A DNA stretch of 64,000 nt, taken from positions 52,311 through 116,310 of the forward strand of contig JAVHLZ010000004.1 in assembly GCA_031081675.1 (NCBI GenBank), read 5' to 3'. The notes beneath the pieces are model-generated. The model was not told the origin of the DNA. It made no database searches and was given only the letters and a program-made list of their open reading frames with translations. The translations under genes and the position numbers were made by a program. This document shows positions 34,756 to 43,028 of the stretch, piece after piece. The stretch is from Armatimonadota bacterium (GTDB lineage Bacteria > Sysuimicrobiota > Sysuimicrobiia > Sysuimicrobiales > Kaftiobacteriaceae). How positions within the stretch are numbered: the first letter of the stretch is position 1; every line of letters begins with the position of its first letter.

Positions 34756-35339
34756 GGCGACGCCTCCAGGCGGTGGCGCAGGCGGTCGGCCAGGGTCCGG
34801 CGGGCGCGGTGCAGCCTGGACTTCACCGTCCCCACGGGAACCTGCAACATTCCCGCAATCTCCTCGTACGAGTACCCTTCCACATCACAGAGCACCACCA
34901 CCGCCCGCAGCTCCGGGGACAGGGCCATCAGGGCCGCCTGCACGTCGGCGTCCAGCCCGCGGTCCAGCACGGCGGCCTCCGGATTGGCCCGCGGATCGGC
35001 CACCTCCCGCACCACATCCCCTCCCCCGCGGGTGGTCACGGGCGCGTCCAGGGAGTCCATCCGCACCGGCGGGCGTCGCCGCAGCATGTCGATGAAGAGG
35101 TTGGCGACGATCCGGTACAGCCACCCCTCCAGGGCGGCGGCGGGATCCACCGACCCCAGGTGCCGCCACACCCGGATCAGCGCCTCCTGGGCCAGATCGC
35201 GGGCGTCCGCCTCGTTGCCCGCCATGCGGTAGGCCAGCGCGTAGATCTTCTGGCCGTAGCGGGCCACCAGGGCCTCGAAGGCAGCGACGTCGTCCGGGGT
35301 GGTGCCGGGCGCAGGCGGCGTCGGTCGGCGCACCCTCAC
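34752..35339 (-). CDS. ECF sigma factor (RpoE-like)
   Basis: 195-aa group 4 sigma factor. Region 2 (about 20-90) includes GNEADARDLAQEALIRVWRH and LYRIVANLFIDMLRRR; region 4 (about 130-190) includes LSPELRAVVVLCDVEGYSYEEIAGML and GTVKSRLHRARR. First gene of a sigma/anti-sigma/RseB-like operon; such operons are usually self-activated, although I could not identify its promoter. Confidence 0.93.
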   Translation of the reverse strand: MRVRRPTPPAPGTTPDDVAAFEALVARYGQKIYALAYRMAGNEADARDLAQEALIRVWRHLGSVDPAAALEGWLYRIVANLFIDMLRRRPPVRMDSLDAPVTTRGGGDVVREVADPRANPEAAVLDRGLDADVQAALMALSPELRAVVVLCDVEGYSYEEIAGMLQVPVGTVKSRLHRARRTLADRLRHRLEASP

Positions 35340-35392
35340 CTCTCCCTGCCCGCCTCTCTGTGCTTACGGGGCCGGCCGGCCCTGGGGTTCCC

Positions 35393-35926
35393 TCACGGGA
35401 CGGTCACCAGCGGCCGCAGGCGCTCCAGCAGCCGGGGGCCGATGCCCTGTACCTGGAGCAGGTCCTCCAGGCGCTGGAACGGTCCGTGGCGGTTGCGGTA
35501 CTCCACGATCCGGCGGGCCAGGATCGGGCCGATGCCCGGGAGGGTCTCCAGGCGGGCGGCGTCGGCGGTGTTGATGTTGACCGGGGCCCCCGGGCCGGTC
35601 GGGTCCAGCGACGCGCGGGGGGGAACCGTCACGCGGTCACCGTCCCGCAGCAGCCGCGCCAGGTTGAGAGCCTGGGTGTCGGCGCCCGGCAGCATTCCCC
35701 CGGCGGCCTGGACGGCATCCGCCACCCGCGAGCCCGCGGCCAGGCGGTACAGGCCCGGCCGGACGACCTCCCCGTCCACCTGCACAACCACCGCGTCCGC
35801 CGGCGCCGGCTCGATCAGGCGGACGGGCGGGGCCGGGCGGCGCACCGCCGCCAGCGCCCCGGCGGCCACCAGGGCGGCCGCCAGCGCCCCCAGCGTCACC
35901 AGCTGTTCCGGGCGGCTCCACCTCAC
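35393..35926 (-). CDS. comEA: ComEA-type DNA-binding competence protein
   Basis: 177 aa, GTG start. An N-terminal membrane anchor (about 8-28), an SLBB domain (VVVQVDGEVVRPGLYRL) and a C-terminal pair of helix-hairpin-helix motifs (NINTADAARLETLPGIGP; FQRLEDLLQVQGIGPRLLE). ComEA binds incoming DNA at the membrane during transformation. comEC is not in the window, though pilB near 61 kb could contribute to a DNA-uptake pilus. Confidence 0.9.
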   Translation of the reverse strand: MRWSRPEQLVTLGALAAALVAAGALAAVRRPAPPVRLIEPAPADAVVVQVDGEVVRPGLYRLAAGSRVADAVQAAGGMLPGADTQALNLARLLRDGDRVTVPPRASLDPTGPGAPVNINTADAARLETLPGIGPILARRIVEYRNRHGPFQRLEDLLQVQGIGPRLLERLRPLVTVP

Positions 35927-35955
35927 CCGCGCGCCCCGCCCTCGCGACCGCAGCC

Positions 35956-35964
35956 ACTATAGCA
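35956..35964 (-). promoter_or_regulatory. extended -10 promoter for comEA
   Basis: On the minus strand TGCTATAGT is identical to the element upstream of the Rieske gene. It is about 30 bases upstream of the comEA start. No convincing -35. Confidence 0.5.
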
Positions 35965-36069
35965 CGAATCCCCGGCAGGCGGCACGCACGTCCGGGCACC
36001 GCGCGCACAGGGCCGGGGTCGCGCCGCCGCGAAATTCTGGACCGCACCCGGCAGGACGGGAGGTGAGGC

Positions 36070-36366
36070 GTGCAGCTGCGGGAGTTTCAACGGCGGATTG
36101 CCCTCATCTACGGCGAGCGGGACCGCCGCCGCGGTGCGGACGGGACCTTCCGCTGGCTGGTGGAGGAGGTGGGCGAACTGGCCCGCGCCCTGCGCGACGG
36201 CTCCCCCGCCTCGCTGCGGGAGGAGATCGCCGACGTGCTGGCCTGGACCACCAGCCTGGCGACGCTGTGCGGGGTGGACATCGAGCAGGCTGCCTCGCGG
36301 TACGCGGACGCCTGCCCGAAGTGCGGCCAGACGCCGTGCGCGTGCCCCGCCGAGGCGTCCCCGTAG
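36070..36366 (+). CDS. MazG-like nucleotide pyrophosphohydrolase with a cysteine-rich tail
   Basis: 98 aa, GTG with GGGAGGTGA ribosome-binding site. The MazG-type helical bundle shows the metal-binding pattern EEVGELARAL (about 31-40) and EEIADVLAW (about 53-61). The C-terminus adds CPKCGQTPCAC, five cysteines in eleven residues, possibly a small zinc knuckle. It would hydrolyse a non-canonical nucleoside triphosphate; substrate unknown. Confidence 0.8.
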   Translation: MQLREFQRRIALIYGERDRRRGADGTFRWLVEEVGELARALRDGSPASLREEIADVLAWTTSLATLCGVDIEQAASRYADACPKCGQTPCACPAEASP

Positions 36367-36383
36367 GGGCCGCGCGGCCCGCC

Positions 36384-37361
36384 ATGGGCGTCCGGCCTGC
36401 GCCTGATCCCCGGGTCCTCCACCGCGAGGCCGTCGTGGTGGACCTGCACAACGACTTCCTGCTGGATGCCCACAGCGGTCGGCGGGACGTCACCCGCAGG
36501 ACGACGGCCGGCCATTCGGACTTTCCGCGGCTGCGGGAGGGAGGCGTGGACGTGCAGGTCTGCGCCCTGTTCGTGCATCCCCGCGACGCCGACCGCGGCT
36601 ACCAGATCGTCGCGGCGCTTCTGGACACCGCCCGGAGGCTGGTGGCCGCCCGGCCGGACCTGGTCGGCATGGCCACCTCGGTCGAGCAGATCGAAGCGCT
36701 GGTCGCCGCCGGTCGGCTGGCGCTGGTCCTGGCGGTGGAGAACGCCTCCGCGCTGGGGGGAGACCCCGACCGGGTGGACGCCCTCTTCAGCCGGGGGGTG
36801 CGGATGATGAGCCTGACCTGGAACGCCAGCAACGGGCTGGCCGACGGCGCTCTGGAGTCGCGGCACGGCGGCCTGACGCCCCTGGGCCGCCGGGTCCTGG
36901 AGCGCATGCAGGCGGTGGGGATGGTGGTGGACGTCTCCCACCTCTCCGAGCGCAGCTTCTGGGACGTCCTGGAGGCGACCCGGGGGCCGGTGGTGGCGAC
37001 CCACTCCAACGCCGCGGGGCTGGTTCCCCACCCGCGCAACCTCACCGACGCGCAGCTGCGGGCCATCGCGGGGCGCGGAGGCGTGATCGGCGTGAACTTC
37101 TACCCGGCCTTCACCGGCGGGGCGTCCCTGGACCGCGTGCTCGACCATCTGGAGTACCTGATCCACGTGGCGGGCCCTGACCACGTGGCCCTGGGGTCGG
37201 ATTTCGACGGCTTCAGCGACGCCGTGGCCGGTCTGGAGGACGTCACCTGCCTGCCCCGGCTGACCGCCGCCCTGCTCGAGCGCGGCCACGCTCCGGAGGT
37301 GGTCCGCAACGTCCTCGGCCAGAACGCCCTGCGGGTGTTCCGCCAGGTGTGGGGACGGTAG
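36384..37361 (+). CDS. membrane dipeptidase (peptidase family M19)
   Basis: 325-aa amidohydrolase-fold zinc dipeptidase. Metal ligands are visible as VDLHNDFL (HxD), VENASAL (bridging Glu), VVDVSHLSE, VVATHSNAAG and GSDFDGF. Such enzymes cleave dipeptides, including those with D-residues. ATG start 18 bases after the MazG-like gene, so probably co-transcribed. No signal peptide, so cytoplasmic. Confidence 0.92.
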   Translation: MGVRPAPDPRVLHREAVVVDLHNDFLLDAHSGRRDVTRRTTAGHSDFPRLREGGVDVQVCALFVHPRDADRGYQIVAALLDTARRLVAARPDLVGMATSVEQIEALVAAGRLALVLAVENASALGGDPDRVDALFSRGVRMMSLTWNASNGLADGALESRHGGLTPLGRRVLERMQAVGMVVDVSHLSERSFWDVLEATRGPVVATHSNAAGLVPHPRNLTDAQLRAIAGRGGVIGVNFYPAFTGGASLDRVLDHLEYLIHVAGPDHVALGSDFDGFSDAVAGLEDVTCLPRLTAALLERGHAPEVVRNVLGQNALRVFRQVWGR

Positions 37362-37382
37362 GGAAATGGTCGAACACACCGG

Positions 37383-37462
37383 CTCGCCTCTCCCTGCGGG
37401 AGAGGGCTGGGGCGAGGGGGGCCTGCCAGATCTGATCCCGGATCCCCGATCCCGGATCCCGC
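37383..37462. repeat. CTCTCCC...GGGAGAGGG palindrome and GATCCCGGATC repeats
   Basis: The gap between the convergent dipeptidase and agmatinase genes holds CTCTCCCTGCGGGAGAGGG (37388-37406), a perfect hairpin with short loop, followed by four overlapping GATCCC(G/C)GATC units (37434-37462). It may serve as a two-way transcription stop, although no U-tract is present. Confidence 0.55.
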
Positions 37463-37464
37463 AG

Positions 37465-38310
37465 TCATCGGACCTGCAACCCTGCAGGACCCCGCAGGGC
37501 CAGGATCGCCTCCCGGAGGACGGTCGCGGCCAGGACCGCCGTGCGGCCGGACGGGTCGTAGGCCGGCGAGACCTCCACCAGGTCCAGCCCCACCACCGCC
37601 AGCCCGCCCAGCCGGCGGACAAAGCGCAGCAGGTCCCGGGCCGGAATCCCCTCGGGCTCCGGATTGCCCGTGCCAGGGGCGTCGGCGGGATCGACGGCGT
37701 CGATGTCCACCGAGACATACACGGGGCGGCGAGAGAGGTCTGCCCACACCCGCGGGGGCACGTCCAGCGTCGGCCCGCTGTGGGCCAGCGCGCGCGCCAG
37801 CTCCCACTCGTCCCGCGTCCCCGCCCGCACCCCCAGCTGGACCACCGAGCCGGCGCCGACGATCTCCACGACCCGGCGCATCACCGTGGCGTGGCCCACC
37901 CGCTGTCCCTCGTAGGTGTCCCGCAGGTCGGTGTGGGCGTCCACCTGCACCACCGCCAGGTCCGGGTGGCGGCGGACCAGGGCCGAGACCACCCCCAGGG
38001 TGATCGTGTGCTCCCCTCCCAGGATGACCGGGAGGACGGCGGGGTCCAGCGATCTGATGTGCCCGGCCACCACCTCCACCATCCGCGGCGGCTCCAGCCC
38101 GTCCACCTCCACGTCTCCCGCGTCGGCGACGGCCACCTGCTCCAGGTCGGCATCCAGGATGGGGCTGTACGTCTCGATGCTCTGGGATGCCCATCGGATG
38201 GCCGCCGGGCCGGCCCGGGCGCCGGCGCGGAATGAGGCGGTGGCGTCGTAGGGCACGCCCACGATGACGGCGGCGGGCGCGGGGTGGGGGCGGGAGGCCA
38301 GGAAGGTCAC
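37465..38310 (-). CDS. speB: agmatinase (arginase family)
   Basis: 281-aa ureohydrolase converting agmatine to putrescine and urea. Manganese ligands are in GGEHTITLG, DAHTDLRD and DIDAVDP; substrate loop EGQRVGHATVMRR. Start taken as GTG 38310 (VTFLASRPHP); a GTG at 38376 would add 22 residues. Downstream of pdaD and speE in a polyamine operon. The closely related aminopropylagmatinase activity of thermophiles cannot be excluded, since speE is in the same operon. Confidence 0.92.
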   Translation of the reverse strand: MTFLASRPHPAPAAVIVGVPYDATASFRAGARAGPAAIRWASQSIETYSPILDADLEQVAVADAGDVEVDGLEPPRMVEVVAGHIRSLDPAVLPVILGGEHTITLGVVSALVRRHPDLAVVQVDAHTDLRDTYEGQRVGHATVMRRVVEIVGAGSVVQLGVRAGTRDEWELARALAHSGPTLDVPPRVWADLSRRPVYVSVDIDAVDPADAPGTGNPEPEGIPARDLLRFVRRLGGLAVVGLDLVEVSPAYDPSGRTAVLAATVLREAILALRGPAGLQVR

Positions 38311-38386
38311 GGCCCGGACGCCTTGACCCGGCGGAGATCGCGCCGCGCGCACATCCCGGCGGCGGGGCGCAGGCACTCGGCGACCA

Positions 38387-39211
38387 TCAGTCGGTCAGGG
38401 CCGGCAGGGACAGCGCGGCGGCGTGGACGGCGGGAGAGTACAGGCGCGTGGACACCCCCGCCAGACGGCCGGCGATCACATCGGGCGGGACGGCGCGGGG
38501 GTCGGGCCGCCGGCTGCCATAGGTGAACGTCCACAGCACCCCGGGATAGGACGGGACCGGGACCCAGTAGGTGCCCACCACCGGGAACACCTCCCGCAGG
38601 TGCCGGCGGACCATGTCGGTGACAGGCCGCTGGTACAGCAGCGACCCGCTCTGGGCCACCAGGATTCCCTGGGGGGTCAGCAGGCGGGCGCAGCCGGCGT
38701 AGAACTGGGGGGAAAACAGGGCCAGCCCCGGCCCCTTGGGGTCGGGAGCGTCCACCAGAATGACGTCAAACGACCCGCCGGCCCGGGCGACGTAGTTCAC
38801 CCCGTCGTCGATGACCACCTCCGCCCGCGGATCGCTGAACGCCTCCCCGCCGATGGACGGCAGGTGGCGCCGGCACATCTCGACCACCACGGCGTCGATC
38901 TCCACCAGGGTGACGTGCTCCACCGGGTGCTTGAGGACCTCTTTTAGGGTGCCCCCGTCGCCGCCCCCGATGATGAGGACCCGGCGGGGAGACGGGTGGG
39001 TGACCAGCGGGAGGTGGGCCAGCATCTCGTGGTAGGTGTGCTCGTCCCGCTCGGTGGTCTGCACGGCGTCATCCAGGATCAGCATGCGGCCGAACAGAGG
39101 GCTGGACGCGATCAGGATCCTCTGGTAGGGGGAACGCACCGCGCACAGGACGTCGGTGATCTGTACGGCTTGAGCCACGCCGGGCCCGACCAGGTCCACC
39201 AGCCACTCCAT
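38387..39211 (-). CDS. speE: spermidine synthase family aminopropyltransferase
   Basis: 274 aa starting MEWLVDLVGPG. The beta-hairpin N-domain is followed by a Rossmann methyltransferase-like domain with LIIGGGDGGTLKEVLKH (decarboxy-AdoMet binding), VEIDAVVVEMC and the DAPDPKGPG loop. DDAVQTTERDEHTYHEML is conserved. It transfers an aminopropyl group to putrescine or agmatine. No speD is visible in the window. Confidence 0.93.
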   Translation of the reverse strand: MEWLVDLVGPGVAQAVQITDVLCAVRSPYQRILIASSPLFGRMLILDDAVQTTERDEHTYHEMLAHLPLVTHPSPRRVLIIGGGDGGTLKEVLKHPVEHVTLVEIDAVVVEMCRRHLPSIGGEAFSDPRAEVVIDDGVNYVARAGGSFDVILVDAPDPKGPGLALFSPQFYAGCARLLTPQGILVAQSGSLLYQRPVTDMVRRHLREVFPVVGTYWVPVPSYPGVLWTFTYGSRRPDPRAVPPDVIAGRLAGVSTRLYSPAVHAAALSLPALTD

Positions 39212-39227
39212 GGCGACGATCTCCGGA

Positions 39228-39707
39228 TCACGGGGTGAGGCCGTTCGCCGACGGCCAGAACACCACCGCGGCCACGACACACCCGATGCGCTGCACCACG
39301 TGCTCGGCGGAGGCCACCCGGATGTCGTCCACCGGCAGGTCCCGGACGGCCATGGCTTCTTCCACCATGCGCCGCACCACGGCCTCGGCGTTTTCGGCGG
39401 TCCCGCTGTGCTGGAACTCCATGATGACCCCGTAGCTGTCCCGGGAAAACCCCAGTCCGACGGCGGCGGCGATGCGCTCCCCGGGCGTGTGGCTGGTGCG
39501 CCGGGCGTACACCGCCGGGGCGAGGATGCCCGGAGGAAACCGGGGGACCGGGATCACCGTCACCCCCGCCGGCAGGATGCTGGAGACCCGCAGGAAGTTC
39601 ATGTTGGCGATGCCGGCGTCCATCAGCGCCCGGTCAAACGCGGTCAGCTCCGTCAGCCCTTCGCCCCGTCCGGCGACGACCGAGACGGCCTGGGGCCGGA
39701 CCCACAT
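39228..39707 (-). CDS. pdaD: pyruvoyl-dependent arginine decarboxylase
   Basis: 159-aa PvlArgDC that makes agmatine from arginine. ATG start with an excellent AGGAGGTGA ribosome-binding site; upstream extension is not supported. NFLRVSSILPAGV holds the self-cleavage Ser-Ser pair (S42-S43) that forms the pyruvoyl cofactor. First gene of pdaD-speE-speB, a pathway of archaeal and thermophile flavour. It replaces the PLP-dependent SpeA. Confidence 0.93.
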   Translation of the reverse strand: MWVRPQAVSVVAGRGEGLTELTAFDRALMDAGIANMNFLRVSSILPAGVTVIPVPRFPPGILAPAVYARRTSHTPGERIAAAVGLGFSRDSYGVIMEFQHSGTAENAEAVVRRMVEEAMAVRDLPVDDIRVASAEHVVQRIGCVVAAVVFWPSANGLTP

Positions 39708-39838
39708 GCAGGAGTCACCTCCTCTCGCGGCCAAGTGGGGCACAACGTTGCGGAGTATTCCATCTGCGGGCGGGCGGTCCTCCCGCGCCGGCGGGGCGCG
39801 TGCGGTGGGGCGCCGTCCGGCGTGAACGGAGCGGACGC

Positions 39839-41518
39839 GTGATCACCCTGCCGGTGACCCCCCGGATGCTGGTGCGCGCGTGGGCCGCCATGGCGGCGGT
39901 GGTGGTGGGTGCCGCCGCCGGGCCCGCCCGGCCCGCCGTGCCGCCGGTGCTGCCGGTCCGGATCGGCTTTGTGGCGGCCGAGGGAGCGGACTTCGCCGCC
40001 CTGCGCCGCGCCGGGGCCGGATCGGTCAAGCTGCTGGCCGACTGGTCGCAGATCGAGCCGCTGCCCGGGGCGGCCCTGTGGGACCTGCTGGACCGCGCGG
40101 TCGGCGCGGCCCGCGCCGCCGGGCTGCGGGTGGTCCTGGTCCTGACCTACACCCCGGGATGGGCGGCGCCGGCCGGCGAGCGGGCGGATCCGGCCGTCAG
40201 CAGCCGCCAGCCCCCCGGGCGGCTGGATGCGTGGGAGCGGTTCGTGACCGCCGCCGCCGCCCGCTACCGCGGCCGGGTGCGCGACTGGCAGATCTGGACC
40301 GCCCGGAGCCTGCCGGTGTTCCGGGGCACGACGCGCGAGTATCTGCAGGTGCTCCGGACGGCCCGGATCGCGCTCCGGGCCGCCGACCCCTCCAACCGCG
40401 TCGTCCTGGCCACGCCCTACGGCCTGGACCTGCCGGATCTGCGGGGAATGATGCGGGAGGCCGCCGGTGAGTTCGACGTCGTCTCCCTCCAGCCGCGCGG
40501 TATTCCTCCGGACGGCCTGCTGCGCCCTCTGGCGACGATCCGGGAGAGGATCGCGCCGGCCGGCCGCCCGCCCCTGTGGCTGGAGTGGGATCCCCTGACC
40601 GCGGGCCCGCGGTCGTCCTGGCCCGGCCAGCTGGTGATGGCGACGGCGGTGGCCGCCGCCGCGGGGGTGGACGAGGTGTTCTGGGCGGCGGAGCCCACGG
40701 CGGTGACCGGGTTCGTCCTGCAGACCCTCGCCCGCCATCTGGGAGGGCGTCCCTATGAAGGGTTCCTGGTCCGCGGTCCGGCGCTGCTGATGGTGTTCGG
40801 CGGAGACCCCCCGGTGGCGGTGGCCTGGAGCAGGGTGCCGGCGGCGGTGGCGGTCCGGGGCACATCGGTGCGGGCGCTGGGACCGACCGGCGACGAACGC
40901 CCGGCGCGACCCGCCGACGGAGGCGTGGAGGCGGACGTGGGCCCTGATCCGGTCCTGCTGGTGGGGCTGGATCCGGACGAGGTGGCCGCCGCCCGGCGCA
41001 TGCGGGCTCACGGCCTGCCCCTGCCGCCGGGAGGCGAGGACTTCGGCAGCGCATCGGAGGTCAGCGCCCTGCTGGGTCGGACCAACCGGGAGCGGGGCCT
41101 GTACAACATGCCCTACCGGGGCTGGCGGGGCGAGGCCCAGCGGGTCGTCACCGTCGACGGCGTGGAGGCCCTGGCCACCGAGGCGGCGGCGGACAGGGTG
41201 TACGTGCGCTTCGACGTGGACGACTCGTTCCTGTACTTCGTGGACGGCCGCGCGGCGGTCGACATCGCGGTGGAGGTGCGCGGCGCGTCGGCCGCCCGGG
41301 CCGTGGGGTTCAACGTCTGGTACGATTCCATGAGCGGCTACCGGTTCACCCCCTGGCAGTGGGTGGACGCCTCACCCGGATGGGTGACCCACACGGTCCG
41401 CCTGCTGGACGCCGCGTTCGCCAACACCTGGGGGTTTGACTTCGCCCTCAACGCCGCCGGCAACCGCCGCGAGGACCTGGTGGTGCGGTCGGTGACGGTC
41501 CGCGCGGTGGTCCGCTAG
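39839..41518 (+). CDS. secreted glycoside-hydrolase-like TIM-barrel protein lacking the acid/base Glu
   Basis: 559 aa from a GTG, with a signal peptide (about 8-32). Residues 40-340 resemble GH39/GH5-type barrels: ADWSQIEPLPG, RVVLVLTYTPGWA, RYRGRVRDWQIWTARSLPVF, TREYLQVLRTARIALRAADP, and PLWLEWDPL. In active relatives the QIWTARS segment reads EIWNEPN; here the catalytic acid/base Glu is Ala. The nucleophile-like Glu in WLEWD remains. The C-terminal 170 residues look like a beta-sandwich (DDSFLYFVDGRAAVDIAVEV). It may bind rather than cleave sugars. Confidence 0.68.
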   Translation: MITLPVTPRMLVRAWAAMAAVVVGAAAGPARPAVPPVLPVRIGFVAAEGADFAALRRAGAGSVKLLADWSQIEPLPGAALWDLLDRAVGAARAAGLRVVLVLTYTPGWAAPAGERADPAVSSRQPPGRLDAWERFVTAAAARYRGRVRDWQIWTARSLPVFRGTTREYLQVLRTARIALRAADPSNRVVLATPYGLDLPDLRGMMREAAGEFDVVSLQPRGIPPDGLLRPLATIRERIAPAGRPPLWLEWDPLTAGPRSSWPGQLVMATAVAAAAGVDEVFWAAEPTAVTGFVLQTLARHLGGRPYEGFLVRGPALLMVFGGDPPVAVAWSRVPAAVAVRGTSVRALGPTGDERPARPADGGVEADVGPDPVLLVGLDPDEVAAARRMRAHGLPLPPGGEDFGSASEVSALLGRTNRERGLYNMPYRGWRGEAQRVVTVDGVEALATEAAADRVYVRFDVDDSFLYFVDGRAAVDIAVEVRGASAARAVGFNVWYDSMSGYRFTPWQWVDASPGWVTHTVRLLDAAFANTWGFDFALNAAGNRREDLVVRSVTVRAVVR

Positions 41519-41684
41519 GCCGCGCCGCATCCGCGCCCCGCGAGTCCCTCACGTATCCGCGGGCCGGTCCTCGCGCACGATGCGGGCCCCCGTGAGGGTC
41601 AGACCCCTGTCGTCGGCGGGAGGAGGGATCACCCCGCCGCCCCGAACTCCCCCATGACGTCGACGGCGCAGGCCGAGGGAGGGG

Positions 41685-42965
41685 ATGCGCATGCAGGCGC
41701 CCGTTCGGGCGGTCGTCAGGCTGGTGGGAGCCGGGCTGACGGTGCTGGTGGTCGGAGCGTGGGCGGCCGTCGCCCAGCCCGCCGTGCCGGGCTCCATCAA
41801 GGTCGGCGCGCTTTTTGACACCACCGGACCCACCTCCGACGTGGGCGTGGACTACTCCAGGGGCGCGCTGGACCACGTCCGATACATCAACGAAGTCGAG
41901 GGCGGGATCCGGGGGAAGGTGAAGATCGACCTGGTGTGGTCGGACTACGGGTACCGCATCCCGGACGCCCTGGCCCTGTACCGGAAATACCGGGATGTGG
42001 ACCGGGTCAACGCCATCGTGGGGTGGGGGACGGGCGACACCGAGGCCCTGAAGGACCAGGTGGCCGCCGATCAGATCCCGTTCATCTCCGCCAGCTACTC
42101 CTCGCACCTCAACGACCCGTCCAAGACGCCCTACAACTTCTACCCGGTGAGCAGCTACTCGGACCAGCTGCGGGCGGTCCTCAAATACGCCCGGGGGGTG
42201 GCCGACCAGGAACGCATCGCGCGGCCGCGCATCGTCTTCCTGTATCCGGACCACCCGTACGGCCGGGCGCCCATTCCCGCGGGCAAGGCCTACGCCCAGG
42301 AACTGGGGTTTGAGGTCGGCCCGGACCAGATCGTGGCCCTCACGGCCCTGGAGGCCCGCTCCCAGGTGGCGGCGGTGAAGGCGTTCGGGGCGCACTTCGC
42401 CTGGATCGGGGGGACCACCAACTCGGCCTCGGTGATCGTGCGGGACGCCCGGGCGGCCGGCCTGACCACGCGCTTTTTCGTCAACGTGTGGGGCTTTGAC
42501 GAGAACATGATCAAGCTCATCGGCCGGGACGCCGAGGGGGTCCTGGCCAGCACGCCCCACGTGTACTACGGCGAACCCGCGCCGGGGATGGCCAGGATGT
42601 TCGACGTCCTGCGGAGGTTCCACAACCGCCAGCCGACCTTCACCTGGGGGACGACGCAGACGCCGTTCATCGCCTCCTACGTCCGCGGGTGGCTCAACGT
42701 CTTTCTGCTGAAGAAGGGGCTGGAGATCATCGTGGACAACTGGAACACCTACTCGCGCCTGGGCGGGTTCAGCGGGCCCTCGGTGCGGTCGGCGCTGGAA
42801 ACCCTGAAGAACTGGGATCCCGAGGGTCTGGCTCCGCCCATCACCCTGGCGCGGGACGACCACCGCCCGTCCACCACCACCCGCATCGTCACCGTCCGCA
42901 ACGGACGGATCACCGTGGTGCAGTCGGTGACGGTGGACCGGCGCAAGGACTGGCTGGGATTCTAG
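41685..42965 (+). CDS. livK: Liv-type ABC transporter substrate-binding protein
   Basis: 426-aa periplasmic binding protein (type 1 fold) with a signal peptide ending near AVAQPA. IKVGALFDTTGPTSDVG is the family start; YRDVDRVNAIVGWGTGDTEA and PRIVFLYPDHPYG are conserved positions. This size and pattern belong to the amide/urea/branched-chain group (HAAT); aromatic-acid binders share it. Ligand unknown. A ligase gene inside the transporter operon argues for a carboxylic acid. Confidence 0.88.
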   Translation: MRMQAPVRAVVRLVGAGLTVLVVGAWAAVAQPAVPGSIKVGALFDTTGPTSDVGVDYSRGALDHVRYINEVEGGIRGKVKIDLVWSDYGYRIPDALALYRKYRDVDRVNAIVGWGTGDTEALKDQVAADQIPFISASYSSHLNDPSKTPYNFYPVSSYSDQLRAVLKYARGVADQERIARPRIVFLYPDHPYGRAPIPAGKAYAQELGFEVGPDQIVALTALEARSQVAAVKAFGAHFAWIGGTTNSASVIVRDARAAGLTTRFFVNVWGFDENMIKLIGRDAEGVLASTPHVYYGEPAPGMARMFDVLRRFHNRQPTFTWGTTQTPFIASYVRGWLNVFLLKKGLEIIVDNWNTYSRLGGFSGPSVRSALETLKNWDPEGLAPPITLARDDHRPSTTTRIVTVRNGRITVVQSVTVDRRKDWLGF

Positions 42966-42978
42966 AGGATCCGGAAGC

Positions 42979-43021
42979 GCGGGAACGCGGGAGGCGGGTG
43001 GATGCCCTCCCGCGTTCCCGC
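42979..43021. repeat. perfect 16-bp inverted repeat between livK and livF
   Basis: GCGGGAACGCGGGAGG (42979-42994) and its exact complement (43006-43021) flank an 11-base loop. There is no U-tract. The 5' arm includes the only good ribosome-binding site for the in-frame ATG at 43002, so the hairpin would hide that start. It could tune livF expression relative to livK or protect the livK 3' end. Confidence 0.75.
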
Positions 43022-43028
43022 CACCTGT

